From contig NZ_PYJQ01000010.1 in assembly GCF_003024605.1 (NCBI RefSeq), positions 124,001 through 188,000 on the forward strand: 64,000 nucleotides of DNA, given 5' to 3'. How positions within the stretch are numbered: the first letter of the stretch is position 1; each line of letters starts with the position of its first letter. The notes beneath the pieces are model-generated. The model searched no databases and had not been told where the DNA came from. It worked only from the letters and a program-made list of their open reading frames with translations. The position numbers and the translations under genes are program-made. Source of the DNA: Rhizobium sp. JAB6. Its GTDB lineage: Bacteria; Pseudomonadota; Alphaproteobacteria; Rhizobiales; Rhizobiaceae. Shown here piece by piece: positions 1 to 11,710 of the stretch.

Positions 1-9
1 CTTGGTCAT
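1..9 (-). CDS. start of a truncated downstream gene
   Basis: Only three codons (M-T-K) lie in the window before the left edge. An AGGA about eight bases upstream, inside the end of the alcohol dehydrogenase gene, makes a start here plausible, so this would be the next cistron of the same minus-strand operon. The product cannot be named from three residues. Confidence 0.4.
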
Positions 10-10
10 T

Positions 11-1156
11 TCAAATTCCTTTCGGCAGCGCCATGACGGCGGCGGCAAAGCGGTCGATATCGGCATCCGTCACGTCGCGGATCGTCGAGCGCCGCATGGG
101 CAGGTTTTCCGGCGCACGCATTTCGCGGGCGAGATCAGCTTCGTCGAACGGCTTGAAGGCCGCGGGCAGCGAACGGACAATGCCGCAGCGATCCATCCAG
201 TCGGAGACGAAAGCGGGAAGTTCCGCGGCACTCTCGACATCACATGCCCTGGCGGCGGCATTGAGATCTGCCGTATCCGCTTCGACCAGCCATGGAAGCG
301 TCGCTTCGAAGCCGAGTGCGGTTGCAAGACCATGGTGAACGGGACCAAGGCCCGCCAGCGCATGGCTGACATTGTGCGCGATCGCCGTGCCGCAATTGTC
401 GATCGCAATGCCGGCAAAACAGGAGCCGAGCAGCACATCGCCGCGGGCGGCCATATCATGGGGCTGCTTCACGGCCGTTTCCAGCGCACCCGTCAGCAGC
501 CGCAGTGCCTGATGCGCATAGAACTGTGCACCGCGATGGCTGTTGCGGTTCGTGGCTGCTTCGAAAGCATGGATGAAAGCGTCGAGGCCGCACCATGCAG
601 TGAGATTGGCAGGCAAGGTCTTCGTCAGCGCGGGATCGAGAATGACGAGATCGGCCTTCGTCTCCGGGCCCCAGATCCAGAGCTTCTTGCCTTCGGGTCC
701 GGCAAAGATATTCGTCGCCGATGTCTCCGAACCCGTGCCGGCCGTGGTCGGGATCATGATCTTCTTCAACGGGTTCTTTGGCAGCGGGTTGGCCGCCAGC
801 GCATAATGCATTGGATCTTTACCCGAAGCGATGCAGCAGGCGACGATCTTGCCAATATCGAGCGCCGAGCCGCCGCCGATGCCGATTACCATATCCGCGC
901 CCTGCCCCGCCGCGATCGCCGCATGCAGATGCGCAAGCTTCGGCTCGCCGGCAAAATCGGAGAAGACCTGCGTCTTTATACCCGGTTCCGCGAGCTCAGC
1001 GCTGATCCTGGCCGCAAGTCCGGACTGTGCCAGGAAGGCATCCATCACGAGCAGAACCGTGCCGACGCCGTGGAAGGATCTGACGGCAGCGGGAAGACCG
1101 GAGAGCGCACCCTCGCCGAAACGAATGTCAGGAATGGCGGAAACGGAAAAGGACAC
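11..1156 (-). CDS. iron-containing alcohol dehydrogenase (group III)
   Basis: A 381-residue dehydrogenase of the Fe-ADH/maleylacetate reductase superfamily, expected to oxidise or reduce an alcohol/aldehyde or related substrate with NAD(P) in the cytoplasm. The dinucleotide-binding GGGSALD motif is at residues 94-100. The four expected metal ligands can be placed at D192, H196, H265 and H275 (the last in a VHHG motif). Length is normal for the family. Translation starts at GTG, preceded by an AAGGTGA ribosome-binding site. It is divergent from a LysR gene that probably regulates it, and the next cistron starts immediately downstream. Substrate is not predictable; maleylacetate reductase and general alcohol dehydrogenase are both possible. 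Confidence 0.85.
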   Translation of the reverse strand: MSFSVSAIPDIRFGEGALSGLPAAVRSFHGVGTVLLVMDAFLAQSGLAARISAELAEPGIKTQVFSDFAGEPKLAHLHAAIAAGQGADMVIGIGGGSALDIGKIVACCIASGKDPMHYALAANPLPKNPLKKIMIPTTAGTGSETSATNIFAGPEGKKLWIWGPETKADLVILDPALTKTLPANLTAWCGLDAFIHAFEAATNRNSHRGAQFYAHQALRLLTGALETAVKQPHDMAARGDVLLGSCFAGIAIDNCGTAIAHNVSHALAGLGPVHHGLATALGFEATLPWLVEADTADLNAAARACDVESAAELPAFVSDWMDRCGIVRSLPAAFKPFDEADLAREMRAPENLPMRRSTIRDVTDADIDRFAAAVMALPKGI

Positions 1157-1208
1157 GCGGAATCACCTTGGAAAGCGGCTTAAAACGATGTCATAACTCT
1201 GTATCACA

Positions 1209-1260
1209 ATTTCAGATCTTCAAATCCGGGCAATTATCGGGAATATTGATGATCTGAAAT
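1209..1260. promoter_or_regulatory. inverted repeat in divergent ADH/LysR promoter
   Basis: A perfect 10-base inverted repeat, ATTTCAGATC at 1209-1218 and GATCTGAAAT at 1251-1260, lies in the 116-base gap between the divergent alcohol dehydrogenase and LysR genes. The second arm ends 12 bases before the LysR start. The two arms are candidate LysR recognition and activation sites. The pairing is seen directly; the regulatory role is inferred. Confidence 0.5.
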
Positions 1261-1272
1261 CATGGAGCGCCG

Positions 1273-2172
1273 ATGCTAGAGAAAATACCGCTGGAGGCCT
1301 TTCGCGTGTTCGACGCCGCGGCGCGCGCCATGAACTTCTCCCGTGCCGGCCGCGAGCTGAACATCACCCAGGCCGCCGTCAGTCGCCGCATCAAGGGACT
1401 GGAGGATCATCTTGGCGCGACGCTCTTTACCCGACGCGGCCGCAATCTTGCACTGACGCCAGATGGCGAGCGGCTGTTTCAGCGCGTGCGCGCCACGCTC
1501 GAATATCTTGAGGAGAGCCTGGAGCCGTTTCGTACTGGTACGGGTGAAATCATTTCCATTGCGGCGAGCGGTTCGATCTCCCATCTCTGGCTCGGGCAGC
1601 GGCTGAGAGATTTCGGCAAGGAGAGCCCCGGCATCTCGGTGCGGCTGCTGACGACGGACGTCCATTCCGAACTTGCCTCGGAGAACAACGACCTCATCAT
1701 CATCTATTCCACCGGCGAACACCCACGCTGGAGCCTGACCCCACTAATGAAAGAGGTGCTGGTGCCGATTGCCTCGCCGGATTACCTGGCGGCCCGCGGC
1801 CTCGACCCTCAGGCTCTGACGGCGGTCGATATCGCCGGGCTCGATCTTATCGACTACGAGCGCGCCAACGCTCATTGGATCAGCTTCCGCCAATGGTTCA
1901 GCCGCGTCGGCGATCCCCTGAAGGGTAAGCTGCCGAGGCCGCGCCTGTCCTTCTCGACCTACATCATGGCAGTGGAAGCAGCGTTACGGGGCGAAGGCAT
2001 AGCCCTCGGCAGCCTCGGCCTTATTGAGGAATATCTGCAGTCGGGCTCGCTCGTCAGCCTCGGCAACGACCGGGTCGAGAGCGGCTTCGGCTATTATCTG
2101 GGTGCGCCGCGCTTCCGCTCGCTGTCTCCGGAGGCGGCACAGTTGCATAGGTTTCTGCTGACGGGACAGTAG
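1273..2172 (+). CDS. LysR-family transcriptional regulator (GcvA-like)
   Basis: A 299-residue LysR-type regulator. The N-terminal winged helix-turn-helix covers about residues 5-65, with the typical pattern of an alpha helix rich in AARAMNFSRAG, then ITQAAVSRRIKGLE, then LGATLFTRRGR. The rest is a periplasmic-binding-like effector domain. The helix-turn-helix wording (AFRVFDAAAR, NITQAAVSRRI) resembles the GcvA/AmpR branch. It is divergent from the Fe-type alcohol dehydrogenase, the standard arrangement for a LysR regulator and its target, with an inverted repeat between them. The effector is unknown. Confidence 0.9.
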   Translation: MLEKIPLEAFRVFDAAARAMNFSRAGRELNITQAAVSRRIKGLEDHLGATLFTRRGRNLALTPDGERLFQRVRATLEYLEESLEPFRTGTGEIISIAASGSISHLWLGQRLRDFGKESPGISVRLLTTDVHSELASENNDLIIIYSTGEHPRWSLTPLMKEVLVPIASPDYLAARGLDPQALTAVDIAGLDLIDYERANAHWISFRQWFSRVGDPLKGKLPRPRLSFSTYIMAVEAALRGEGIALGSLGLIEEYLQSGSLVSLGNDRVESGFGYYLGAPRFRSLSPEAAQLHRFLLTGQ

Positions 2173-2249
2173 ACTTGACGCTATTTCCGGAGGAATCGCC
2201 TTACCGCCTCCGCTTTGAAAAGTAGCAGTTGCGGTCGCTCGCCACCCGT

Positions 2250-2486
2250 CCTCGTGGTTCGAGGCTGCAGCCCGTTCGACAAGCGCATGGGGCTTTCGCA
2301 CCTCACAGGCTCTTGCGTACCTCTCCACAGGGCTCGCTCCACCTCATGGTGAGGTGCAACGCCGTTAAGCGAAGCGAAAACGGCGATGCCTCGAACCACG
2401 AGGTGGCCCGGGTTTGCGCCGCATATTACCCGCGCTTTGCTCCGCCTTCACCCGGAAGCAAGCAGCCGTTGCCTCGAAGGGCGAGG
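2250..2486. repeat. intergenic palindromic repeat cluster
   Basis: The 386 bases between the LysR gene and atpC hold no convincing gene. They contain CCTCGTGGTTCGAGGC (2250-2265) and its exact reverse complement (2388-2403). Between these lie a related CCTCATGGTGAGG unit near 2342 and a CGCCGTT/AACGGCG hairpin. A further related arm, GCCTCGAAGGGCGAGG, is at 2471-2486. This matches the style of short palindromic repeats scattered between genes in Rhizobiales chromosomes (recalled; family name not assigned). The block lies downstream of both convergent flanking genes. Confidence 0.7.
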
Positions 2487-2505
2487 ATGGCCTCCAGCCC
2501 TTTCA

Positions 2506-2531
2506 ACAAAAAGCGGCCCAGAGGACCGCTT
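2506..2531 (-). terminator. Rho-independent terminator of the atp operon
   Basis: Read on the minus strand, AAGCGG-TCC-TCT-GGG-CCGCTT forms a GC-rich hairpin followed at once by a T run (TTTTTG). It lies 28 bases downstream of the atpC stop codon and should end the atpHAGDC transcript. Confidence 0.8.
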
Positions 2532-2558
2532 CCACATCATCCGCTGATTCGGATCGCA

Positions 2559-2966
2559 TCAATCCTGCGGGATCGAGCCGCGCAGATGCGAGAGTTCCAT
2601 GATGAAATGCTCCAGGCGCGATTTGTGCTCGTGATGCTCGGCATCCTCAAGTTCGGCCTTGGCAGCGTTGATGCGGCGGTCCAGTTCGTCGCGGCTCATG
2701 TCTTCGACCGGAACGGCGGATTCGGCAAGCAGCGTGCAGCCGGTCGGCAGGATGTCGGCGAAACCGCCGAAAACGACGTAGTCCTGCTTCTTGCCCGAAG
2801 CGGAATGCACCTTGACGACGCCCGGCTTGATCGTGGTCATGGTCGGCGCATGATGAGCCATGACCGTCATCTCGCCATCGGTAGCGGGGATGACGACATC
2901 GATGACCTGTTCCGACAGCAGCAGGCGCTCCGGAGAAACCAGTTCGAAATTGAAATTGTCAGCCAT
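2559..2966 (-). CDS. atpC: ATP synthase F1 epsilon subunit
   Basis: Epsilon subunit of the F1 sector, part of the central stalk that couples rotation to catalysis and can inhibit ATP hydrolysis. The 135 residues begin with the typical beta-sandwich sequence (FNFELVSPERLLLSEQV), with VMAHHAPTMTTI and VKV strands, followed by a C-terminal helical region rich in charged residues. It is last in atpHAGDC, the alphaproteobacterial order, 77 bases after atpD, and is followed by a strong terminator. Confidence 0.97.
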   Translation of the reverse strand: MADNFNFELVSPERLLLSEQVIDVVIPATDGEMTVMAHHAPTMTTIKPGVVKVHSASGKKQDYVVFGGFADILPTGCTLLAESAVPVEDMSRDELDRRINAAKAELEDAEHHEHKSRLEHFIMELSHLRGSIPQD

Positions 2967-3043
2967 GACCCGTCACTTCTCGATTGTCTTATTCGCAAGG
3001 CAAGGGCGCGCGGACGATGCCGCGCGCCGATGGATTGGCCTGA

Positions 3044-5382
<2,339 letters not shown>

Positions 5383-5411
5383 CCTTGGTCCGTCCTAGAG
5401 CTTGGGCCCGA

Positions 5412-6941
5412 TTACGCGAAAGACTTGGCGAAGCTGTCGAGAGCAGCGGTGAGCTTGCCCTTCGTCGCGTCGCTGATGGCCTTTTCGGTACGGATGGTGT
5501 CGAGGATTTCCTTGCCTTCCGAGCGGAGGTAGGACAGCAGACCCTGCTCAAACTTGCCGACCTGCGCGACAGGCAGCTTGTCGAGATAGCCGTTGACGCC
5601 GGCGAAGATCACCGCAACCTGCTCTTCCGTCTTCAGCGGCGAGAACTGCGGCTGCTTCAGGAGTTCGGTCAAGCGGGCACCGCGGTTCAGCAGGCGCTGC
5701 GTTGCCGCATCGAGGTCGGAGCCGAACTGGGCGAAGGCGGCCATTTCACGATACTGGGCAAGTTCACCCTTGATCGAGCCGGCAACCTGCTTCATCGCCT
5801 TGATCTGCGCCGACGAACCGACGCGCGAAACCGACAGACCGACGTTAACGGCCGGGCGAATACCCTGGTAGAACAGGTCTGTTTCAAGGAAGATCTGGCC
5901 GTCGGTGATCGAGATCACGTTGGTCGGAATAAAGGCCGAAACGTCGTTGCCCTGCGTTTCGATGACCGGGAGAGCGGTGAGCGAGCCAGCGCCCTTATCG
6001 TCGTTCATCTTCGCAGCGCGCTCGAGGAGGCGCGAGTGCAGGTAGAAAACGTCGCCCGGATAGGCTTCGCGGCCCGGCGGGCGGCGCAGCAGCAGCGACA
6101 TCTGACGGTAGGCAACGGCCTGCTTGGAGAGGTCGTCATAGCCGATCAGGGCGTGCTGGGCATTGTCCCGGAAGTATTCGCCCATGGCGCAGCCGGCAAA
6201 CGGAGCCAGGAACTGCATCGGAGCCGGATCGGAAGCGGTCGCCGCAACGATGATCGAGTACTTCAGCGCGCCGCGCTCTTCGAGCACCTTGACGAACTGG
6301 GCGACGGTCGAGCGCTTCTGGCCGACGGCGACGTAGACGCAGAAGAGCTTTTCGCTGTCCGGACCGTTATCCTGAATGGACTTCTGGTTCAGGATCGTGT
6401 CCAGGATGATGGCGGTCTTGCCGGTCTGGCGGTCGCCGATGACGAGCTCGCGCTGGCCGCGGCCAACCGGGATCAGAGCGTCGATGGCCTTGAGGCCGGT
6501 GGACATCGGCTCATGAACCGACTTGCGCGGAATGATGCCCGGAGCCTTGACGTCGACGCGGGCGCGGCGGGTTGCATTGATCGGACCCTTGCCGTCGATC
6601 GGATTACCGAGCGCGTCGACAACGCGGCCGAGCAGTTCCGGACCGACCGGAACGTCGACGATCGCGCCGGTGCGCTTGACGGTGTCGCCTTCCTTGATGT
6701 CGCGGTCGGAGCCGAAGATAACCACGCCGACATTGTCGGATTCGAGGTTCAGCGCCATGCCGCGGATGCCACCGGGGAATTCGACCATTTCGCCGGCCTG
6801 AACATTGTCCAGACCGTAGACGCGGGCGATACCGTCACCGACGGAGAGAACCTGGCCGACTTCGGAGACTTCAGCTTCCTTGCCGAAGTTTTTGATCTGA
6901 TCTTTCAGAATTGCGGAAATTTCCGCGGCGCGGATATCCAT
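5412..6941 (-). CDS. atpA: ATP synthase F1 alpha subunit
   Basis: The 509-residue alpha subunit carries the non-catalytic nucleotide sites of F1. The P-loop GDRQTGKT is at about residues 169-176, and the family signature [17 protein letters not shown] is present near residue 365. Its ATG overlaps the atpH stop codon by one base (TGATG), indicating translational coupling in the atpHAGDC operon. Confidence 0.98.
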   Translation of the reverse strand: MDIRAAEISAILKDQIKNFGKEAEVSEVGQVLSVGDGIARVYGLDNVQAGEMVEFPGGIRGMALNLESDNVGVVIFGSDRDIKEGDTVKRTGAIVDVPVGPELLGRVVDALGNPIDGKGPINATRRARVDVKAPGIIPRKSVHEPMSTGLKAIDALIPVGRGQRELVIGDRQTGKTAIILDTILNQKSIQDNGPDSEKLFCVYVAVGQKRSTVAQFVKVLEERGALKYSIIVAATASDPAPMQFLAPFAGCAMGEYFRDNAQHALIGYDDLSKQAVAYRQMSLLLRRPPGREAYPGDVFYLHSRLLERAAKMNDDKGAGSLTALPVIETQGNDVSAFIPTNVISITDGQIFLETDLFYQGIRPAVNVGLSVSRVGSSAQIKAMKQVAGSIKGELAQYREMAAFAQFGSDLDAATQRLLNRGARLTELLKQPQFSPLKTEEQVAVIFAGVNGYLDKLPVAQVGKFEQGLLSYLRSEGKEILDTIRTEKAISDATKGKLTAALDSFAKSFA

Positions 6942-7507
6942 CAGCCGACCTCTTTCAATGCAAGCTTAAGGGTGGAGAGTTTGGTGCGAAGGGACGTATC
7001 GATCTGACGCGAACCGACCTTGACGATCAGGCCGCCGAGGATCGACGGATCGACGGTGACGGCAATCGCCACATCCTTGCCGGTGACGCCCTTCAGCGCC
7101 GCCTTCAATTCATCTTCCTGCGCCGGGGTGAGCGCATGAGCCGAGGTGACCTCGGCGGAAATCTCGCCGCGATGCTGAGCGGCGATGATGCGGAAAGCCT
7201 TGATCATGCCCGGCAGCGCAAACAGGCGCCGGTTGCTGGCCACAAGCTTCAGAAAATTGGTGACATAAGCGCCGAAGCCGGCCTTTTTCGCCAGCGCTTC
7301 AATCGCACCAACCTGCTCTTCGGCCGAAAAGACCGGGCTGAGGACGAAGCGCTTCAGATCATCGCTTTCGTCGAGCATGGCTTGGAACCGATCGAGATCG
7401 GCGGCCACTGCCGATACGGCACCCTCTTCAAGGGCCAATTCGAACAGCGACGAGGCATATCGTTCTGCAACGCCAGAAACATGCTGGGATGTGTCTGCCA
7501 CGGGCAC
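6941..7507 (-). CDS. atpH: ATP synthase F1 delta subunit
   Basis: Delta subunit, the peripheral-stalk protein that holds F1 against rotation. The product begins [25 protein letters not shown] and ends with the conserved [24 protein letters not shown] segment. The frame is open to a TTG at 7537, but I chose the GTG at 7507. That gives 188 residues, the usual rhizobial length, and removes ten residues that do not look conserved. It is the first gene of the F1 operon. Fo genes are not nearby, as expected for Rhizobiales. Confidence 0.93.
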   Translation of the reverse strand: MPVADTSQHVSGVAERYASSLFELALEEGAVSAVAADLDRFQAMLDESDDLKRFVLSPVFSAEEQVGAIEALAKKAGFGAYVTNFLKLVASNRRLFALPGMIKAFRIIAAQHRGEISAEVTSAHALTPAQEDELKAALKGVTGKDVAIAVTVDPSILGGLIVKVGSRQIDTSLRTKLSTLKLALKEVG

Positions 7508-7769
7508 AAAATTCCCTGATTTCAACCCAAGAACCAAACTTCCGTGTGACGGAAGCGATATGTCCTTGAATTCGTTTTGATTTCCCCCAGAAATCAGCAG
7601 GAGTGCTCTCCCGCCTCATCCGAAATTCGGGGTTCGTCTAACATAGGATATTGAGACTCGCAACACGCGTATTCGACGAATACGCCATTCCGGCGAATTT
7701 ATGATGGCAAAATTCGAAAAGCATGAGAATAGCGCGGGCAAAAACGGCAGCGCCGGAGCCGTTTTCGGC

Positions 7770-8153
7770 TCAAATATAGCCGAGACCATAGAGAAAAGGT
7801 AGCGCAGCAAGAATCGCCTGCGCAACCAGAAGGAGAAGACTCAAAAATACGCTGCCCCGATCGGACATGAGCGACAGGATGCGACCGAACGCCGCGACGC
7901 CGAAGGAGGCGCCGAGCGCGAGATAGATCATCGGCTGCGCGAGCAGAATTGCCACCAACCCGAAACCGACCATGAAGCCGCCGGCCGAGCGCGCTTCGGC
8001 ATGGGCTTCCGAACGGCCTTCCTTCACCTGCAGCCTCAGGAAGCGATAGGTATAGCCCGGCGCGAACATCAGGAAGAGGCCGATCAGTGCCGTAATGGCA
8101 GCCGAACAATAAGCAAGCCGCTCACCGAATTCGGTCGGAAAATAAAGCTCCAT
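7770..8153 (-). CDS. small four-helix membrane protein of unknown function
   Basis: A 127-residue integral membrane protein with about four hydrophobic segments: near residues 13-32 (LAYCSAAITALIGLFLMFAPG), 57-75, 77-92 and 103-126. A charged loop, VKEGRSEAHAEARSAGG, follows the first segment. This shape resembles uncharacterised DUF4345-like membrane proteins of rhizobia, but I cannot assign the family firmly. It follows priA on the same strand with a 108-base gap and precedes the atp operon by about 260 bases. Confidence 0.7.
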   Translation of the reverse strand: MELYFPTEFGERLAYCSAAITALIGLFLMFAPGYTYRFLRLQVKEGRSEAHAEARSAGGFMVGFGLVAILLAQPMIYLALGASFGVAAFGRILSLMSDRGSVFLSLLLLVAQAILAALPFLYGLGYI

Positions 8154-8261
8154 CGGTCGCCCTCAGAATCAACCGTGCAAATCACGTTAAATGAGACGGC
8201 CGACTTATGGCATGATCCGCGTTAGAAGGGGAAGGTGCAGCCGAAATATCCGTCGCGTCAA

Positions 8262-10493
8262 TCACAGAAAGCTTTGCGGATCGACATCGAGCTGCACCTG
8301 CACGGAACCGCGCTCCTTGGGAGACTGCGCCAGCATGGCCCGCAGAAAGCCCTGCATGTCGGAATTGCGCCGGCCGTGCACCAGCAGGCGGAAGCGATGG
8401 CGGCCGCGCACCAGCGCAATCGGCGCTTCGGCCGGACCCAGCACCGAAATACCTGAAACCTGCGGCGCGGCGTTGCGCATGCCGCGCGCATGGGTTTCGG
8501 CATCCTGCCTGCTGTCGGCGGAGACGATGATCGACGCGAGCCGGCCGAAGGGCGGCAATATGGCCTTCTCCCGCTCCGATATCTCGCGCTCGTAAAAGGC
8601 GCTGGCATCGCCGGATACGATCGCCTGCATGACAGGATGCTGCGGCTGATAGGTCTGCAGCAGACCGTGGCTTTTCAGACCGGTTCGCCCGGCGCGGCCC
8701 GTCACCTGCGACAGGAGCTGGAACGTCCGTTCGGCAGCGCGTGGATCGCCATTCGCCAGGCCAAGATCCGCATCGACAATGCCGACCAGCGTCATCAGCG
8801 GAAAATTGTGCCCCTTGGCGACGAGCTGCGTGCCGATGACGATGTCAGCCTCGCCCTTGGCAATCGCGTCGAGTTCCAGCCTCAGCCGCTTGACGCCCCC
8901 CATGATGTCGGAGGAGAGCACGATCGTCCGCGCTTCGGGGAAATGCCGCTCCACCTCCTCGGCAATGCGCTCGACGCCGGGGCCACAGGCGACGAGATGG
9001 TCGAGCGTGCCGCATTCGGGACAGGCCTCAGGCGTGCGCTCGGCATAGCCGCATTGATGGCATTGGATCTGGCTGCGGAACCGGTGCTCTACCAGCCAGC
9101 TCGAACATTGCGGGCATTGGAAACGATAGCCGCAGACCCGGCAGAGCGTCAGCGGCGCATAGCCGCGCCTATTAAGGAACAAGAGCGCCTGCTCGCCCTT
9201 GGCAACCGTCTTGCCGATCGCGCGGATCATGACCGGCGAAAGAAATCCGCCGCGCTCCGGCGCATGCCGGCGCATATCGATCAGGTGCAAATCCGGAAGG
9301 GCCGCATCGCCGAAGCGCGTCGGCAGGTGGATTGTGGTGTAGCGTCCGCTCTGGCCGTTGACCTGGCTTTCGACCGATGGGGTCGCCGACACCAGCACGA
9401 CGGGAAAATCGCCGATGCGTCCGCGCACCACGGCCATGTCTCGCGCATTATAATAGACGCGATCCTCCTGCTTGTAGGCAGGATCATGCTCTTCGTCGAC
9501 AACGATGAGACCGAGATCCTCGAAGGGCAGGAAGAGCGCCGAACGCGCTCCGGCCACCACCCTGACTTCGCCCGTGACTGCTTGGCGCCAGACCTTCTCG
9601 CGCATCCTCGGCGCAAGATCGGAATGCCATTCGGCCGGCTTGGCGCCGAAGCGATCCTGAAAACGCTCGAGAAAGCTTGCCGTCAGCGCGATTTCCGGCA
9701 GCAGGATCAGCACCTGCTTGCCGCGCCTCAGCGTTTCGGCAATCGCCTCGAAATAGACCTCCGTCTTGCCGGAGCCGGTGACGCCGTCGATCAGGGAAAC
9801 CGCGAATTCGCCCTTGCGCACGTCAGCCAATATCTCTTCAGCGGCGTCCCTCTGCGGCCCCTGCAGCCTCGATGCGGTGAACTCCGGATCGGGCCTGGCG
9901 ACGACCGGCGGCGGGGGTAGGAAGATGGTCTCGAAAATGCCCTGCGCGATCAGCCCGTCAATGACGCTGGTGGACACACCGGCCGCATGTGCAAGCCCGG
10001 TGCGCGTCCACGAAAGCCCGTCGGCAGCGATCTCCATCACCTTGGCGCGAGCCGGCGTCATCCGCTCCGGCTGGCCGCCGATAAAGCGCAAGCCTTCGAT
10101 CATCGGCTCGGGATCGAAGGCGGCCGGCGCCCTCAGCGCCATGCGCGCCACCAGTCCCGGCGGCGACAGCGTATAGGCGGCAACCCAGTCGATGAAATCG
10201 CGCATATGCTTGCCGAGCGGCGGGCAATCGAACACATGGCTGATCGGCCGAAGCTTCTGCGGATCGACGCCGCCGTCATCCTCGCCATCCCAGACGAGGC
10301 CGATGACCTGCCGCGGCCCGAGCGGCACCTGCACGACCGAGCCCGGCTCCACCGCCATGCCCTCGGGCACGGCATAGGAGTATGCCCTCGGCGCCGGCAT
10401 CGGCACGAGAACGGGCACGGTACGGCTCATCACAGGTTTTGCGGGCGCGGCCTCGAAAAGCGCACCGAACAGATCGGAAGAATCTTTGCTCAT
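8262..10493 (-). CDS. priA: primosomal replication restart helicase PriA
   Basis: PriA recognises stalled forks and reloads the replisome; it is a 3'-5' superfamily 2 helicase. An N-terminal DNA-binding domain (VLVPMPAPRAYSYAVPEG) is followed by Walker A GVTGSGKTEVY, DEEH box (VVDEEHDPAYKQED), and SATPS. The Cys cluster CRVCGYRFQCPQC...CHQCGY...CPECG binds two zincs. The C-terminal helicase lobe has TGRAGR. I start it at the ATG at 10493 (MSKDSSDLFGALFEAAP), about 743 residues; an ATG ten codons upstream is also open. The next upstream gene on this strand is the orphan ATPase. Confidence 0.96.
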   Translation of the reverse strand: MSKDSSDLFGALFEAAPAKPVMSRTVPVLVPMPAPRAYSYAVPEGMAVEPGSVVQVPLGPRQVIGLVWDGEDDGGVDPQKLRPISHVFDCPPLGKHMRDFIDWVAAYTLSPPGLVARMALRAPAAFDPEPMIEGLRFIGGQPERMTPARAKVMEIAADGLSWTRTGLAHAAGVSTSVIDGLIAQGIFETIFLPPPPVVARPDPEFTASRLQGPQRDAAEEILADVRKGEFAVSLIDGVTGSGKTEVYFEAIAETLRRGKQVLILLPEIALTASFLERFQDRFGAKPAEWHSDLAPRMREKVWRQAVTGEVRVVAGARSALFLPFEDLGLIVVDEEHDPAYKQEDRVYYNARDMAVVRGRIGDFPVVLVSATPSVESQVNGQSGRYTTIHLPTRFGDAALPDLHLIDMRRHAPERGGFLSPVMIRAIGKTVAKGEQALLFLNRRGYAPLTLCRVCGYRFQCPQCSSWLVEHRFRSQIQCHQCGYAERTPEACPECGTLDHLVACGPGVERIAEEVERHFPEARTIVLSSDIMGGVKRLRLELDAIAKGEADIVIGTQLVAKGHNFPLMTLVGIVDADLGLANGDPRAAERTFQLLSQVTGRAGRTGLKSHGLLQTYQPQHPVMQAIVSGDASAFYEREISEREKAILPPFGRLASIIVSADSRQDAETHARGMRNAAPQVSGISVLGPAEAPIALVRGRHRFRLLVHGRRNSDMQGFLRAMLAQSPKERGSVQVQLDVDPQSFL

Positions 10494-10550
10494 TGCGCCA
10501 GACCATGCCCCGGACGGAGGCAAAAGAAAACCCGCCTTGCTGGATCGCTG

Positions 10551-11684
10551 CTATTCATCATCCCCATCAATCACGCCGGTCAGCCGCATGCCGTCGATCC
10601 AGGTGGAGCCATCCTCCCGGATCACCCGGCGCGGCTTCGCTCCGCAGCGCTCCTGCACGGCGTCCGCCAGACGTTCTGAATGGGTGACGATCCAGATCTG
10701 GCTGGTCTTTGCCGCCTCAGCGATCATATCGGCAAGCGGCACCAGCATGTCGGGATGCAGGCTCGCCTCCGGCTCGTTGAGCGCGATCAGCGGCGGCAGG
10801 CGGTAGGACATCAGGGCAGCGGCAAGACCGAGGAAGCGAATCTGGCCATCCGATAACTCGCGCGGCTGGAAGACGCGGTTGGGAAACTCAGGAAGCATCA
10901 GGCCGAAATCCGCCGTTTCCTCCGGCACCGGCACGACGAGCCGAGCGCCGCCAAGAGCGACGGCGATTACGCGGTCGAGTTCGACCGTATCTCCTCGTAT
11001 ATGTTTGAGCGTGGCGAAGGTGGCGGCAATGTTGACGCCATCCTCATCCAGCATAGGCGACGTTATCGCCAGGCAAGGCGCACGCAGTGGCGAACCGCGA
11101 TCGGTGCGGAAACCATGAAAGAAGCGCCAGGCATCGACAGCTCGCCGGAAGGTACCGATCTCTGGATAATGTCCGGCATCACCCAGCAGCGCGATCGCGG
11201 TTTCCGATGGCAAGGCCGGTTCGCGATAGGCTTCCATGCGGCCATTCTCGCCACGAACGGCAATACCAGGGCCGTCACGCTTCATCATCGTGACCGGCCG
11301 GCGCCCGGCTTCGAACGTAAGCTCCTCGGTTTTGATTTCCGGCTCAAGTGAGAAACCCGCAGCAGTCGGCGGCCGTATGCCGGCCTCGATCGAGTAGCGA
11401 AATGTCGCCGCCCGCTCCATGTCGAGCAGCTCGACATCGAAACGGATGCGTGCGGGTTCATGCGAGCGACGCTTGCCCGACCACATGGCCGAGAACATGC
11501 CGCCTTCGCTTGAGATTTCATATGCCAGGCGGCCGCGAACCGCGGCCTGCACAAGTTGCAGCGAGCGATAGAGATTGGACTTGCCCACCCCATTCTCCCC
11601 GATGAACAGATTGACGTCGGCAAGATCCATGCGGATCGAGCGCAGGGAGCGATAATTCCTGGCAGACATGGAGCGTAGCTGCAT
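10551..11684 (-). CDS. SMC/RecF-like AAA ATPase, orphan (COG4637-like)
   Basis: The product has an ABC-type ATPase head resembling RecF/SMC and OLD ATPases. Walker A GENGVGKSN is at residues 29-37, the signature motif LSDGQIRFLGLAAAL follows in the C-terminal half, then Walker B with the catalytic glutamate replaced in register by ALNEPEASLHPD, and the H-loop WIVTHSERLA. There is no TOPRIM or nuclease domain. I start at 11684 (MQLRSMSARNYRSLRSIRMD), giving 377 residues; the upstream open frame overlaps the acyltransferase gene and does not look real. Its role is unknown. It sits between priA and a lipid acyltransferase. Confidence 0.8.
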   Translation of the reverse strand: MQLRSMSARNYRSLRSIRMDLADVNLFIGENGVGKSNLYRSLQLVQAAVRGRLAYEISSEGGMFSAMWSGKRRSHEPARIRFDVELLDMERAATFRYSIEAGIRPPTAAGFSLEPEIKTEELTFEAGRRPVTMMKRDGPGIAVRGENGRMEAYREPALPSETAIALLGDAGHYPEIGTFRRAVDAWRFFHGFRTDRGSPLRAPCLAITSPMLDEDGVNIAATFATLKHIRGDTVELDRVIAVALGGARLVVPVPEETADFGLMLPEFPNRVFQPRELSDGQIRFLGLAAALMSYRLPPLIALNEPEASLHPDMLVPLADMIAEAAKTSQIWIVTHSERLADAVQERCGAKPRRVIREDGSTWIDGMRLTGVIDGDDE

Positions 11685-11710
11685 GGCCGAGGGTTTAGCC
11701 GATTCTGAAA

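Noticed and set aside
2250-2486. CRISPR array
   Set aside because: Arms are inverted and unequal in spacing, with no regular repeat-spacer pattern and no cas genes.
10551-11684. antiphage defence system built on the SMC-like ATPase
   Set aside because: No nuclease or other effector gene beside it; neighbours are priA and a lipid enzyme.
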